From positions 1 to 64,000 of the forward strand of contig CH003046.1 of the NCBI GenBank assembly GCA_000149265.1: a stretch of DNA of 64,000 nt. Direction: 5' to 3'. The notes below the pieces were generated by a model. The model was not told the origin of the DNA. It worked only from the letters and a program-made list of their open reading frames with translations, and did not search any database. Origin of the DNA: Ciona savignyi (lineage: Eukaryota; Chordata; Ascidiacea; Phlebobranchia; Cionidae). Of the stretch, positions 23,274 through 34,861 are shown one piece after another (position 1 is the stretch's first letter; the number at the start of each line of letters is the position of its first letter). The position numbers and the translations under genes were made by a program.

Positions 23274-24327
23274 CTACCAAGTTTTTAACCACGACGTTGC
23301 CGAGTTCATCCAACCTTTTAAGAAACTTGGTTTTTTGTAAATTGTGTACCCGCCGTAGGCGCCAAGCAAAGCCAACACTCCAAGGGAAAACATCATCTCT
23401 CTCATCATTCTAATCATGATAGGATGGCTTTCCATGTGATCCCTTATAATGGATGCACCCACATTTGCGTGAGGAAACGGTTTATTAGGAATCTTTTCGC
23501 CAAGAAATTCGCACAGTGGAGCCCATCCGTCTTTGAAGTTGTACACAAGCAGCTTGTCCTTTGGTGCATTCTATAGTAAATGTTGAATAGAGTTATAAGC
23601 GCAAACGTAATGTATGTTTGCACACTTACAAGAAGGATGTTTGCGTTGTGGGTTTTATATAAACGTTTCATTACCAGCTCGTTTCTGTCAAATTTGGACC
23701 AAGGCCAACGTCGGCGCGAAGATAGAACAACTTGCACTATAAAAAGTTTTTGTATAAAAAAGTAGTTTTCGTTAGTAGTTTTCGACCCTTAGGCCTATGC
23801 TATGTCAACATTAAATAATCACGTGTCGGCTTAAACTGAATACCACATCTAAGTGCAGGCTACATACTGGTAGACTCTGTAAAACGAAAATATTGCCATC
23901 CAGAATACGACAAAACTTGCATCAGTATATACAAAAGGTCAGAATCAATCGACGTCATTTGAGTTAGGAGGCTTCGGTACCAAGAATCCTCGTCTCGAAT
24001 AGAAACCACAATCTGTACACAGTGCAATTATAAATCGTGTCCTATTTGAAGACGTGTCGTAAATGCTGATCTTACTTTGGCATCTGGGTAAGCCTTTAAG
24101 ATTTCCTCCCAAAACAGATAACAGGGACTATCGAGGACTGCATTAACGCCTTTGTACATTCTTCTAAAATCCTCAGCTGTTCCTCCATATTTTATGATTT
24201 TGCGCCATTGTTTTTCCAGGTACCACGAGTTTTCGAGCCAATCGTATGTATTGTATCCAAACTCTTGGAACACTGCTGTCATGGTTTTAGTACCAGTTTT
24301 GGCATAACCGGCATAAATGACCTTCAT
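23274..24327 (-). CDS. Sulfotransferase, gene D (intact, 4 exons)
   Basis: Exons 24076-24327, 23868-24012, 23630-23736 and 23274-23570 (252, 145, 107 and 297 nt) join in frame to 266 residues. The PAPS-binding loop YAGYAKTGTKTM (5-16), DSPCYLFWEE (66-75) and SIRDEDSWYRS (88-98) are all present, as is the helix FSLGVLALLGAYGG (229-242). It differs from its sisters at the usually constant WYLGKEW (here WYLEKQW) and at GVDAV (GVNAV). It is nearly identical to pseudogene B over the whole unit, so B shows what one base can do to this gene. The role is sulfate transfer from PAPS to an unknown acceptor, probably as a single-pass membrane protein. Confidence 0.82.
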
Positions 24328-25292
24328 TTTTTCCTTTTGTTGCTAAAGATGCTGAATTAAGTCAATGAGAGACGTATAGGCTAGCTACGTTCTTCGCAGT
24401 AATCAGTTTTTATTTGCCAAGGTTAGCAAATGCTACATTAATGATTAACCCTAAAGATATTGACTTTTAAAGCGTATCATTTTGCGGGTTGTCGGAGGCC
24501 ATTTAAAGTCGTTAAGAAGTGCGAAAAAATGAACATCGAAGAAGTTTGGTTACCCAAAAACCTATCCGTTTTTGCCAGCAGAAACAAACGGCATACTCGG
24601 TGTATAAAATATACTGTGGAACTCTGTTTGCGCAAACGTATAAACCTAGTTGTTATTTTGCAAACCGTGGTGATTAAGCAAGTGGTAGACACAATCGAGT
24701 TTAAATTCGGGACTGATAGTCAATATGGCGAAGATACTTTCGCACATGAACGTGAGCATAAAACATAGGTAATGAATTCAAATTTGTGCATTAAGCTCCA
24801 GAAAATCAAATACTAAAACAGTTAAGTATGATTAACAAACGCTAATCAGTAATACTTTTATGTTACCACGAAAAACCACCTAAAGTGAAAATACACAAGT
24901 AAATAAAGTACATATTACAATTATATACACATCCAAGGTAGAAGTTGTTACGTAGCGATGTCAGACCGTTGACCGCAAATATTTTTTTCTGTTTCTGGAG
25001 ACCGATTCTCTCTTTTTGAACTGCATAGCGCTTCAAATGCGTCATGCAGCATTCGTGCACTAATTTTGTTTTACATGGCCGTAACCTATTGCCAACTCAT
25101 ACGGCCGTAACCTACTGGTCGCATTGCTGTCGACGGCGATCAACCAAGTTTTCTACTGATCTCTCCAATGCAAACTAACATTACAATAAAGGCTGTTACT
25201 GCAAATTCTGCTTAGACTTTTTTACTATAAATAATTAAAGTCTCGACATTCAACCTAAACTTAAATCCCTTCTAACTGTAAACATCTACCAA
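24328..25292. other. 5' flank of gene D
   Basis: Near-identical to 9596-10550 and includes the promoter block and an upstream repeat variant (24538-24690). No gene is supported. Confidence 0.6.
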
Positions 25293-25360
25293 GTTTTTAA
25301 CCACGATGTTACCGAGTTCATCCCTTTTTGTTGCTATAGAGTATAAATGCTCGATTAAGT
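25293..25360 (-). pseudogene. Deletion scar with a transposon footprint
   Basis: Same fusion of exon-4 end to exon-1 upstream sequence as at 10551. Where the hAT element sits in that copy, this one reads CTATAGAGTATAAATGCTCG. Undisturbed units read CTATAGATGCTCG. The extra 7 bp look like two target copies joined after excision. Confidence 0.7.
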
Positions 25361-25450
25361 CAAGAGTATACCTGTAGACGGGCTACGTTTTTATGCACAG
25401 TCATCAGTTTAATTCGCTAAATTTAGCAAATGCTACGTTAATAACTAAAG

Positions 25451-25589
25451 AGGTCAACCACGTGTTTAACCACCACTATTTGTAAACCACATGTTGTATG
25501 CCATATATTCATGCTACAGGGTCCCTAGCCACAATTTGTATTTTATACACCGAGTAAGTGTATTTTGTTTCTGCAAGCATAAACGCATG
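25451..25589 (+). repeat. Flanking repeat, split by BEL element
   Basis: Begins GTCAACCACGTGTTTAACC and runs to AAACGCATG, where the BEL element enters. The remainder (GGGTTCCATG) resumes at 32362. Confidence 0.8.
25585..25589. repeat. Target-site duplication, left
   Basis: GCATG, repeated at 32357-32361 on the other side of the BEL element. Confidence 0.9.
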
Positions 25590-25996
25590 TGTAGTGAACA
25601 CGTCTGGCTTGTTTTGCTCTTAAGTTTTCTCTGTGTATCATGGGCTAAAAAATGCTCGTGTCTCTCTCCCCAGTTTTATTAGGGGACTTGTAACGAGTAG
25701 TGAACGAGATGGTAACGAATTGTAAACGAGTTGTAACTATCTGGAAACGAGATTTTCTAAATTTATGGCTCTACACGGCAAAAACTTAAACTGTTCAATT
25801 AATCTGGTCTAAAAGCTGTTCAAAAAAGGTTAATCAAAAATGTTCTTATTGTCAGATATTAGCAAAATTTAAAGCAGTCTCATTGGACAAGAAATATAAA
25901 TCTAGAATTGTCAACAATGTGTTGCAAATCACTGAAGCGAACAGAAAAATAATAAATTTCAATCGGGGACAAATTTAAGTGAGTTTGGTTGTAACA
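25590..25996 (-). repeat. BEL/Pao 3' LTR
   Basis: 407 bp, TG...CA on the coding strand. A GGGGCCGG purine/G-rich tract lies just inside it at about 26000-26007 (minus strand) as a possible plus-strand primer site. Confidence 0.9.
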
Positions 25997-26102
25997 TACC
26001 GGCCCCAAATAATGGAATGGGAGGATTATATTATTTAAAACAAAAACAAACAAACGAACAATGCATTACAAAATTGACAAATGTCTGGTGTGGGAGGCAG
26101 TT

Positions 26103-28009
26103 TCACGCCTCTTCGAGGAGACAAATCTTACGAATATCTCTGTCATATGTAGCATTAGTTGTTCTGACACGTACACGCCGAACAACTCCATCGCGATCGG
26201 GAAATGTTTTTTCGATGATTCCCATAGGCCAGGAACCGCGTCTGCTGGTCTCGTTGGCAATTAAAACGAGAGCTCCAGGTGCAAAGTTTTTGGTGGGCTG
26301 CAGCCATTTTTGTCTTGACTGCAGCAGTGGCAGGTACTCCTTGGTCCATCGATACCAAAATTGGTCTGCAAGCCATTGGACAAGTTTCCAGAACTTCTTG
26401 TATCCATCCGCCTTTATAAATTGATCTGGGGAAAGTGAGGTTTCCAATCTACCAAGTAGAATAGAACTTGGCGTGAGCGCCTTCAAATCTTGCGGATTGG
26501 TGCTTACAGGTGTAAATGGACGGTCATTGAGTATTCTTTCAACTTCTGTCATGAAGGTAGACAGCTGTTCATCTGTCAAAGTCCTTTCACATGTTAGATA
26601 ACGCAGAATCTTTCTTACAGAGCGAATGATACGTTCCCAAATTCCTCCCTGGTGGCTTGCTGCGGGTGGATTAAAGTACCATTTGATTTCTTCACTCATC
26701 ATAGAGTTGCTAATCTGATCCTTGTTTAAACGTTGTAGTCCTTCACGAAGCTCACGTTCAGCTCCTACAAAGTTTGTTCCGTTGTCACTCCGTATAATCT
26801 TTGTTCTTCCTCTCCTGTTCATGAAACGTCTGAAGGCATGAAGGAATGAACTAGTATCAAGTGAGTGGGCTACTTCTATATGCACTGCACGTGTTGCCAT
26901 GCAGGTAAAGATGCACCCAAATCTTTTTACTTGGCTTCTACCGATCTTGACGAATAATGGTCCCATATAGTCTACTCCTACAGAAGTAAATGGGTGTTGA
27001 CCTGGCGTTACTCTATCGACAGGCAATGGTGCCATGATTTGTTCTCCTATTTTTGAATTCCATTTGCGACAAACTGTACAATCCTTTATCGCTCGTTTAA
27101 CAGCCGAGTGTCCCTTTATAATCCAATATTGTTCTCTTGTAGCAGCAAGAACATGTAGAGTGCCGCTGTGTCCTTCTCGTTGATGATAATTATGTATGAT
27201 GATGTCTGTCAGATGATGATCATGTGGAAGTAGGATTTGATGCTTGCTATCAAATGGCAAGGGTGATCTTTGTAGTCGTCCTCCTACTCTTAAGATTCCA
27301 TCAAGCTTGAATGGTTTCAGTTTGGCTAGCTGTGTCCCTTTGTATGCGGATGAGGTCATGGTGTCCTTGTAGGTGCAGGTTTCGTCCATACCTGCATGTT
27401 CAGGTAACTCCTTCATAGCAGTGGCGAAGGAGTGTCTTTGTACTAATCTAATTATGTCCAGTTTAGCAAAATTCACCTCTTCTGGTGATAGAAATGGTTC
27501 AGGTGTTACTTGTTGCCTCCGCAAGTATTTGTTGATCAGGTAGGTTTTGTATCGGTTGATCCAGGCAGCCGAGCGCTGTAACCTAGTGAAAGATGAATGA
27601 AAATGAATTAGTTGTGTTAGGCTATCAGTTGACTCCTGTACAGTTTGTACTAGTTTTGCAGTTTCCATTTTTAGTTCTGAAAGGGTTTCGCTGGATCCTG
27701 GTAACACGTCCGGCCTTTTGGGCCAATACGTTTCTTCTTGTTTCAGAAATTCTGGTCCATTGAACCACAGTTTGGCTTCTTTAAGTTGTTTGGGCATAAG
27801 TCCACGTGAAGCTATGTCAGCAGGATTTATCTTGGTCCCTACATAACGCCACTGGCTTGGTTCGCTGTTCTGACGAATAAATGCAATACGGTTGGCTACA
27901 TAAGTTTTGAATCTTTTCGCTTCGTTGTTTATGTAATGTATAACTGATGTAGAGTCAGTCCAGAATATGACTCTTGAAATGTTGCATTCCAGTTCCTTCG
28001 TAACAATCC
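26103..28009 (-). pseudogene. BEL/Pao pol, RNase H end and integrase
   Basis: From about 28009 the frame reads KELECNISRVIFWTDSTS (RNase H-like) and continues as an uninterrupted stretch past a Met at 27797. The integrase follows. The zinc-binding HHCC region (NYHQREGHSGTLHV ... CTVCRKW) precedes the catalytic core with VGVDYMGP (first Asp), IIRSDNGTNFVGAE (second Asp) and GGIWERIIRSVRKIL (Glu). The C-terminal part (WPMGIIEKTFPDRDGVVRRV) is the DUF5641-like domain of BEL elements. All three acidic catalytic residues are present. The region is in a different frame from the upstream pol segment because of an extra A in an A-run near 28019. Confidence 0.85.
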
Positions 28010-28197
28010 CTTTTAATTTTTACAGATGTTACAGCAGCTGTAAGCTCCAGTCGCGGAATTGTTACTGGCTTGGAAGGAGAAACTCTTGATTTTCCCATTA
28101 CAAATATGCTGTTCCATGTATCGTTTTCCCTGTAGCGTAGATAGCACACGGCTCCACATCCTGATTCACTTGCATCAGAAAAAGCAATGAAGTTCAT
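27955..28197 (-). pseudogene. BEL/Pao pol, central RNase H / A17 segment
   Basis: A short third frame carrying FSDASESGCGAVCYLRY and PRLELTAAV, hallmarks of the Pao peptidase-A17/RNase H region. It is separated from the preceding segment by one extra T in a T-run at about 28190-28194 and from the following segment by an extra A at about 28019. Both lesions are single-base homopolymer length changes. Confidence 0.8.
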
Positions 28198-30934
28198 ACT
28201 GAGGCTTGAATTTTGTTGTTCCAGATTTGAAGCATCTAGGTATAGTCACTTGTTCTAAATTCGGTAAGTCATTTAACCACTTGATCCATGTTTGTCGTAA
28301 TGCAGTAGATACAGTTTCATCCCAGCCGATTCCATCGATGCATGTTTTTTGCAGAACTTTCTTGATTGGTAAAACGAATGGTTGTACGAATCCCATAGGG
28401 TCATAGATTTGACTCACCATCGAGAGTATTCCTCTTCTTGTTGGTGGTTTCATTTGTATTTGAACTTTTATTTCAAAGTTGTCAGTTTCTGTATTCCAGT
28501 AAACTCCAAGTGCCTTGTCCACAGGTAGTACACAGTTCAGGTCTAAATCCTTTAGTGAAGGTGCTTGTTCCTTTAACGGGATGTGTTGTAATACTTCTCT
28601 CTTGTTGCTAACAAACTTTGTCAGATGGAAACCGCCACACTTTAGCAATGCAGTCAGTTCCTTTATCAGTTGAACTGCTTCGTCCTTTGTCTGTACAGAT
28701 TTTAGACAGTCATCGACATAGAAACTTCGTCGAATGGTGGATAGTGTAGTTTCACTTGCTCCTATTTCATTGTCTTCTGCTACTTTCTGCAGGGCGAAAG
28801 AAGCACAGCTTGGTGATGAAGTAGCTCCAAAGAGATGAACTAGCATCTGGTAGTCTTCAGGTGGCTTTGATAAATCTCCCGCTGGCCACCATAGGAATCG
28901 TAAGGCATTCCAGTCGGTTGGCTTTACATGTACTTGGTAAAACATGCTCTTAATATCAGCAATAAATGCTATGGGCTCTTGTCTAAAACGTAGAAGTACT
29001 CCAACTAATGAGTTAGTCAGGTCCGGTCCTTGTAATAAGGCATCATTAAGTGATGTTCCATTAAATGTAGCAGCACAGTCAAATACTATGCGAAACTTCT
29101 TACCAGTACAATGATGCGGTATGTACCAGGTTCTGTCACATATTCCTGAGTTGTCTTCTGGTGGGACTTTCCTTGCATATCCCATTTCAAGTGATTCATC
29201 CATCTTCTCTTTATATTTACGAAGTAGCTCCGCATCACCTTGTAGTTTCTTCTTAAGATGGTGGAGTCGTTTCGTTGCCATACATCGGTTGTAGGGTAGA
29301 GTTATATCATTTCTTTTCCAAGGCAAACCAAGGGTATAATGCCCATTTCTTTTCTCGATGGTGCTTCTCATAGTGGTTAGTGCTCTTTGGTCTTCTATCG
29401 ATAATGCTAAATCATCAGTTTTGTCCTCATCTAGAAAGTCTCGGTCAAACATGGTCAGCATCTGCTGATGAAGATTGGAGTTGCCCTCATGAACAGCATT
29501 TATTCTCACGTCATGCTGTCCCTTCTGAAATTTGTCTGTTCCGAAAAGTGCCCATCCTAGTCTGGTATGGATGGCTTGTGGTTCATTTGGTCCGCCGGTT
29601 CGTATGTTGGTGATCTTCAGTGCCTCTGACATGTCAGCTCCTATTAACAGGTCAATTTCTTGGTAATCCATTTCAGGGAATGAAAGTCCTTGTAAATGAT
29701 CATATCTATGCACATCCGCATTTGTAGGTATGCTATCCTTTAGATTTGGTAAGTTCGGTATAGCCATTATATTGTTGAGGTAATAGGCCCTTTTTTCATA
29801 TATGCCTTGTACCGAAAGTGATACTCGGTGTCCTGTCTGTGTAGCAGAGCAATTTATTCCGCTCAGTGTACGTTTGACTTTTGGCCCATTGAGGCCTAGC
29901 TTATCCATTAAACGTTTGGTGCAAAATGTCATTTCTGAGCCTTCATCTAAAAAAGCATAAGTGGTTACTTGATTGTTCTCTGAGGTCCCCCATGCTTTTA
30001 TGGGTACAACTTTCAGTCTGGTCTTGCTCTTTGACGTTGCTCTTGAAGTAGTTGCAGTCACGTTGGCAGCTATTTCTGTTTTCTTTTGTGGAAATGATGA
30101 CTCATTTGCTGAGTGCTGAATTGTCATTGTGTCTGTGCTTTTCTGCACATGAAGTAGTGTATGATGTGGGCTGTGACAAATTTTGCATCGTCCCTTAAGA
30201 TTACATTGGTCGCTTCTGTGTCCGTTACCTAGACAATTAAAGCAGATTTTATTTGCTTTGCATTCTGTTTTGTTAATCTGATTTATAATTTCCCAGCGCT
30301 GCATTGCTGGTTTTGATCTGAATTGTTCACATCCCCATAAATAATTATTTTTCTGACATAGTGTACATGCTGGTCTTGAATGTGGTGTATATAAAGCAGT
30401 ATTTCTTAGTTGGTCTCTTGATTTTTCTTGAGTGGTAAACACAGAGTGATGCTTGGGTTTGGTGTTGGCTGTTCTCCCTTTGGATTTATTATCAGCAATT
30501 GCTCTACCCATAAAATCTTCTGCCATATCGGCATGGTAGTAGAGAAAATCTATCATATTTATGAATGAAACAGTCTTACCTTGGTGCACTGAACGCCCAT
30601 GTTTGTTGTGAAAGTCAATTTGTAAAAAGTGAGGTAGGCGTAACATGATTTTCGATATATAATCCCGAGAGTTCAGTAGGTGATGGTATTTGAGTGATTT
30701 TAGCACAACTAGGCAGTTTTCCATACGACTTGCAAATTCGCGTAGTGAGTGTGGTTCAGGCTTTAGTATCGGTCCGTGCAGGAGTGGGTCGATGTAAGCA
30801 TCAACTATTTTATCTTCACGTCCATAGATTTTGTGCAGTTTAATGAGTGCTTCTTGCAGTGCTTGTTTAGCTGGTCTTATAAACAAATAAGGTTCGATTG
30901 CCTTATGGGCTTGTCCTACACACATATGTCCCAA
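28175..30934 (-). pseudogene. BEL/Pao gag C-terminus, protease and reverse transcriptase
   Basis: An open stretch of about 919 codons. The knuckles CFNCLGNGHRSDQC and CKICHSPHHTLLH mark nucleocapsid. The aspartic protease follows (YAFLDEGSEMTF, active-site Asp-Glu-Gly form). The reverse transcriptase has FIADIKSMFYQVHV and the catalytic SFYVDDCLKS (YVDD), and ends in KPQYELH at the frame break. The frame is really continuous with gag upstream: codons just before 30934 (YHRFKTAFEED ... SQQLNFLG) are open back to a single TAA at about 31013-31015. Confidence 0.88.
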
Positions 30935-31012
30935 GAAATTTAATTGCTGTGAATAATTGTTTGGTAGTGATTTTACAATGTCCTCTTCGAATGCTGTCTT
31001 GAATCGATGATA

Positions 31013-31888
31013 TTAAAGTGGGTCTCCATTGAATGTAACTAAGTCAACCTTTGGCAAGTTCAACTGTCGCTGTAACATTGTAGTCAAATTGGTAACAGAG
31101 TCTTGATATGTTGACTCCGGCCCCGGTGTATTAATCCGAGTGCAGCCAGTTTGATCTAGTGTTAAAAGGCTACAATGCTGAACGGAATGGTTGGGTAACG
31201 ATGCAACTGCAGGAAATTCTTTACATGATCCTGCAATAATAGAGGGTGATGGTACTTGTGGTGCAAAATTCAGTTGTTGTGCAGTTTCTTGGTCAGGTTC
31301 TACATAGGCATAAAATTGACTATTCTGTTGCTCGCTTTGGTCATTTGATTGAAAGTTTGATAATGGTACTGCTCTTGCATCTGAATTAACATTATCATTT
31401 TGAGTCGGTAAAGAATCCAAATGTGCTAATCCTCTTAATTGGATAGGTTGTCGTGGGCTGATCTCAGACAATTCACTGCTTAGTGAGTCTATTGGGCTGT
31501 AACTGTGTCTTTCTGGCTGTAGGTCAGACTGGGTGTTTTCACTGTTCAATTCAAGTTGATTTTGTATATAAGAAGCTCTCTGTTTAATATCATCAAGCTG
31601 GAACTGTATATCCATCCATAAGCTTTCTTCTAGGTGAGAATCTTCTGTTAGTCTTACTCCCTCTTCTAGGTGGAGTTGAAATTCATCTGAACAATCTTTG
31701 TGTTTTTTTGCAACTTTAGATAAAGTTATCTTGTCTTTTTCTCTTATTTTCTTTAAGAATATGCTTTCCCATTTGTTAAAATGGGACAACAATTGGTCCC
31801 TTTTCTGCTTCCATAAAGGTAAGCTTAATATGATGGTGGATCTTTGGTGATCCATAGTCAATGCATTTTCCATGTCAATTTGAGACAT
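31013..31888 (-). pseudogene. BEL/Pao gag N-terminus
   Basis: About 292 codons from ATG 31888 (MSQIDMENALTM...); an upstream TTG at 31912 is less likely as a start. It has a Lys/Glu-rich coiled-coil-like first part, a Ser/Gln-rich middle, and LPKVDLVTFNGDPL, the start of the DUF1759-type gag domain. It ends at an in-frame TAA immediately after NGDPL, in the middle of a domain that continues downstream. The stop is therefore a lesion or, less likely, a readthrough site. Confidence 0.75.
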
Positions 31889-31949
31889 TACTTGAATATG
31901 ATTCTTGTTCAAATATCACTGAAGTGAACCGTTTTTAGAAAATAAAACA

Positions 31950-32356
31950 TGTAGTGAACACGTCTGGCTTGTTTTGCTCTTAAGTTTTCTCTGTGTATCA
32001 TGGGCTAAAAAATGCTCGTGTCTCTCTCCCCAGTTTTATTAGGTGACTTGTAACGAGTAGTGAACGAGATGGTAACGAATTGTAAACGAGTTGTAACTAT
32101 CTGGAAACGAGATTTTCTAAATTTATGGCTCTACACGGCAAAAACTTAAACTGTTCAATTAATCTGGTCTAAAAGCTGTTCAAAAAAGGTTAATCAAAAA
32201 TGTTCTTATTGTCAGATATTAGCAAAATTTAAAGCAGTCTTATTGGACAAGAAATATAAATCTGGAATTGTCAACAATGTGTTGCAAATCACTGAAGCGA
32301 ACAGAAAAATAATAAATTTCAATCGGGGACAAATTTAAGTGAGTTTGGTTGTAACA
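31950..32356 (-). repeat. BEL/Pao 5' LTR
   Basis: 407 bp, over 99% identical by eye to the partner at 25590-25996. It is followed inward by about 60 bp of leader before gag. I could not assign the primer-binding tRNA. Confidence 0.9.
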
Positions 32357-33000
32357 GCATGGGTTCCATGATTATTATTAAACCGAACTGCTTTTCCATT
32401 TGTAGTTAAAAATGAATAAACGTCTTAACTTTACGAACATTTCACCACAAATGTTTTCAATTAAAGCTTTATTTCAAGCGCTGTATTGAAATGAAGCTAA
32501 ATTCTTAAAACAGCCCTATTTAGTTTTTCATGGTTTCAGGGAATCACACTAGGTTTAGTAGATAAGCTTCTGTTTTTACTAATGTGGGGCGTGTTATGTA
32601 ACAATTCTTAAAATAAGTATTATTGCCACGAAAGATCTTATTAAGCATTTTTAACAGTTTATTAAATGTGTTTAACAAATACCGCCATTAAAATGAGCTT
32701 GATATAAATGTAGTTGGTATTTTTGTTTTCTTCATGATTGAAACGCTACATTTGTTTTAGCATAGCCCAATAATCCCAATAATTTGATGGGTTCTACCGA
32801 ATCGACGAAACGTCTGAATCATATACACAACACACTACAATAGCGTCGGTAACACGACGGTGGGTGCGAGGTGATCTGACGAGTACCCGTGTGTTAATGC
32901 CCCTTGCGTTTACCTATAGCTACGGGCATAAAGCTCTTAAAAAGAAGCTTTAACTTAAAACATTTGTGTTGATATGTTCGTAAATCTAAGACAATTCTAA
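32357..33000. other. Continuation of duplicated spacer
   Basis: Matches 11522-12580, with a SINE fragment at 32788-32935. No gene is seen. Similarity to the first block ends at about 33000, where Gypsy-related DNA begins. Confidence 0.6.
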
Positions 33001-33493
33001 GGGCTTCCACTTCACTAATGTATTATTGAATCGTGGGCACTGTCGGTTGTTTTCCCTCTGTATATACAGAATCTTGCACATAATAAAATACAGTTGATGA
33101 CACAATTGTTTACAATACCAAAGAAACAATTTTGTGGAGTTAGGTTGTATGGTCTACGAAATGCCGCGCTTATCCAGTTTTCGACATTATTCCAATAAGC
33201 ATTGATTTTGGGCCAAAAATAGAATAGGTGGGTTAAGGTTTCTGGTTCGATTTAGCAAAATCCGCACCGAGTTAGTGTCCTTGAATCCCAAACGATGTTA
33301 TTTATCATTGGTTACTACAGCTCTGTTATTTAGTTTAATTTAAAAGGAGCGGTACCGAGTTTCTATATAAGGTACAAAATAATTATCACAGTAAATGTGT
33401 CCCAGTTTTCGATGGTAATATCGAGCGAGTGCACTCAGGTTTCATGCGGTTTTATGGAGATTGTTGCGCTAGCTTGCGATAAAATCGTTATAT

Positions 33494-33628
33494 TGTAGCA
33501 ACCTCCCGTCATCTATTTTACATAATGTGTGACGTCATTACGCATTGCCTTTTTCATGTGCTTTTTGTGTTTGTGTAACGAGTTTCTTTTCATTGTGTGT
33601 TACTGCAAATAAAGAGGCTGCCGCTTCA
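33494..33628 (+). mobile_element. Possible Gypsy LTR and primer-binding site
   Basis: TGTAGCAACC ... GCCGCTTCA, about 135 bp with an AATAAAG signal. It is followed at once by CTGGTGACCCCGACC, which has the form of a retroelement primer-binding site (TGGTGACCCCGAC). The gag remnant starts 50 bp later. The LTR limits are inferred. Confidence 0.5.
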
Positions 33629-33678
33629 CTGGTGACCCCGACCTTCAAAAACGACTTTTTAAAGTTTAGTAGATAAAA

Positions 33679-33964
33679 ATGTTCGAGAACGAAGACACGC
33701 AAAACTCCGTAGCGGTGAAACTTGTCACGTTTTGGACAACGCAGCCAAGAGTGTGATTCCAACAAGCTGAAGCACAGTTCGCTCTTAAGAAGGTTACATT
33801 CGACCAAACTAAATACTTCTACGTTCTGGCAGCTTTAGACCAAGGAACAGCTAGTCGCCTCATCGACCTGCTTAAGAACCCACAACACGAAAACAAGTAT
33901 GCGGCAATTAAGGATCGTCTGCTTTCTTCGTTCAGTCCAACGAGATCACAAAGAGCGAAACGCT
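33679..33964 (+). pseudogene. Ty3/Gypsy gag fragment
   Basis: From ATG 33679 the frame reads VKLVTFWTTQPRV, a TGA at 33754-33756 where this family has Trp, then FQQAEAQFALKKV, YFYVLAALDQGTASRLIDLL and KYAAIKDRLLSSF. This is the well-known start of Mag/Gypsy-type gag. It is cut off at about 33964 by a C-rich minisatellite. Confidence 0.8.
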
Positions 33965-34482
33965 AACCCCCCATACAACTCCCACTAACTTCCCATCCAA
34001 CGACCCATNNNNNNNNNNNNNNNNNNNNNNNNNNNNNNNNNNNNNNNNNNNNNNNNNNNNNNNNNNNNNNNNNNNNNNNNNNNNNNNNNNNNNNNNNNNN
34101 NNNNNNNNNNNNNNNNNNNNNNNNNNNNNNNNNNNNNNNNNNNNNNNNNNNNNNNNNNNNNNNNNNNNNNNNNNNNNNNNNNNNNNNNNNNNNNNNNNNN
34201 NNNNNNNNNNNNNNNNNNNNNNNNNNNNNNNNNNNNNNNNNNNNNNNNNNNNNNNNNNNNNNNNNNNNNNNNNNNNNNNNNNNNNNNNNNNNNNNNNNNN
34301 NNNNNNNNNNNNNNNNNNNNNNNNNNNNNNNNCCTCCAACCCCCACTAACCCCCATCCAATCCCCACTAACCTCTCATCCAACCCTCACTAACCCCCCAT
34401 CCAACCTCCACTAACCCCCATCCAACCTCTACTAACCCCAATTCAACCTCTACTAACCCCCCCCATCCAACTCCCACTAAGA
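33965..34482. repeat. 20-bp C-rich minisatellite with assembly gap
   Basis: Head-to-tail units of about 20 bp, CCCACTAACCCCCATCCAAC, on both sides of the N run. It lies inside the Gypsy remnant. The real length is unknown. Confidence 0.9.
34009..34332. other. Assembly gap (324 N)
   Basis: A sized N run inside the minisatellite. Frames crossing it are meaningless. Confidence 0.95.
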
Positions 34483-34861
34483 GCTGGCTCTCTTGTATAA
34501 CTATTTTCATCCTAAATATATCAATGAAAATGGCAATCAGTCTTATTACTCTTTAAAGCAGACAATGCCAAATACACGAGTAACCTGCAGAGTCCGTGGT
34601 CAAACTTTTATCCCTGACAATCGGCATTGTCAGAACGTTTATTTTTACTTTTTGCATCCTCTTTTGTTGAATAATGCTTGGTTTAACATTCGGCCTACAG
34701 CATAACCACTGACCATATTTGTCCTTGCTTAAATATGTTCTTATTATTGCTTTTAATGCCTACTCTAGGCCTTAAGTTTTGGAAACTATTTTCACATTGT
34801 GTTACAGATTCTAATTCTGACCATTAAAACTCATCTCTTAAATGTGGGGAACGCAAGGTGT
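34483..34861 (+). mobile_element. Gypsy internal remnant
   Basis: No identifiable domain. A GTGGGGAACGCAAGG purine-rich tract at 34844-34858 directly precedes the LTR, in the position of a polypurine tract. Confidence 0.45.

Larger units (their letters stand above)
25590..32356 (-). mobile_element. BEL/Pao LTR retrotransposon, nearly complete
   Basis: A 6767-bp element in minus orientation. It has 407-bp LTRs (25590-25996 and 31950-32356), TG...CA ends, a 5-bp target duplication GCATG and a gag-pol region. By eye the LTRs differ at three positions (near 25684, 25881 and 25905 against their partners), so insertion was recent. Domain order on the minus strand is gag, two zinc knuckles, aspartic protease, reverse transcriptase, RNase H/A17-type region, integrase, and a C-terminal DUF5641-like part. 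That order, and the absence of an envelope frame, fit BEL/Pao. The coding region is broken once by a stop and twice by single-base shifts. Confidence 0.93.

Noticed and set aside
33932-34382. Frames of 120-140 codons on the minus strand
   Set aside because: They are composed almost entirely of N from an assembly gap.
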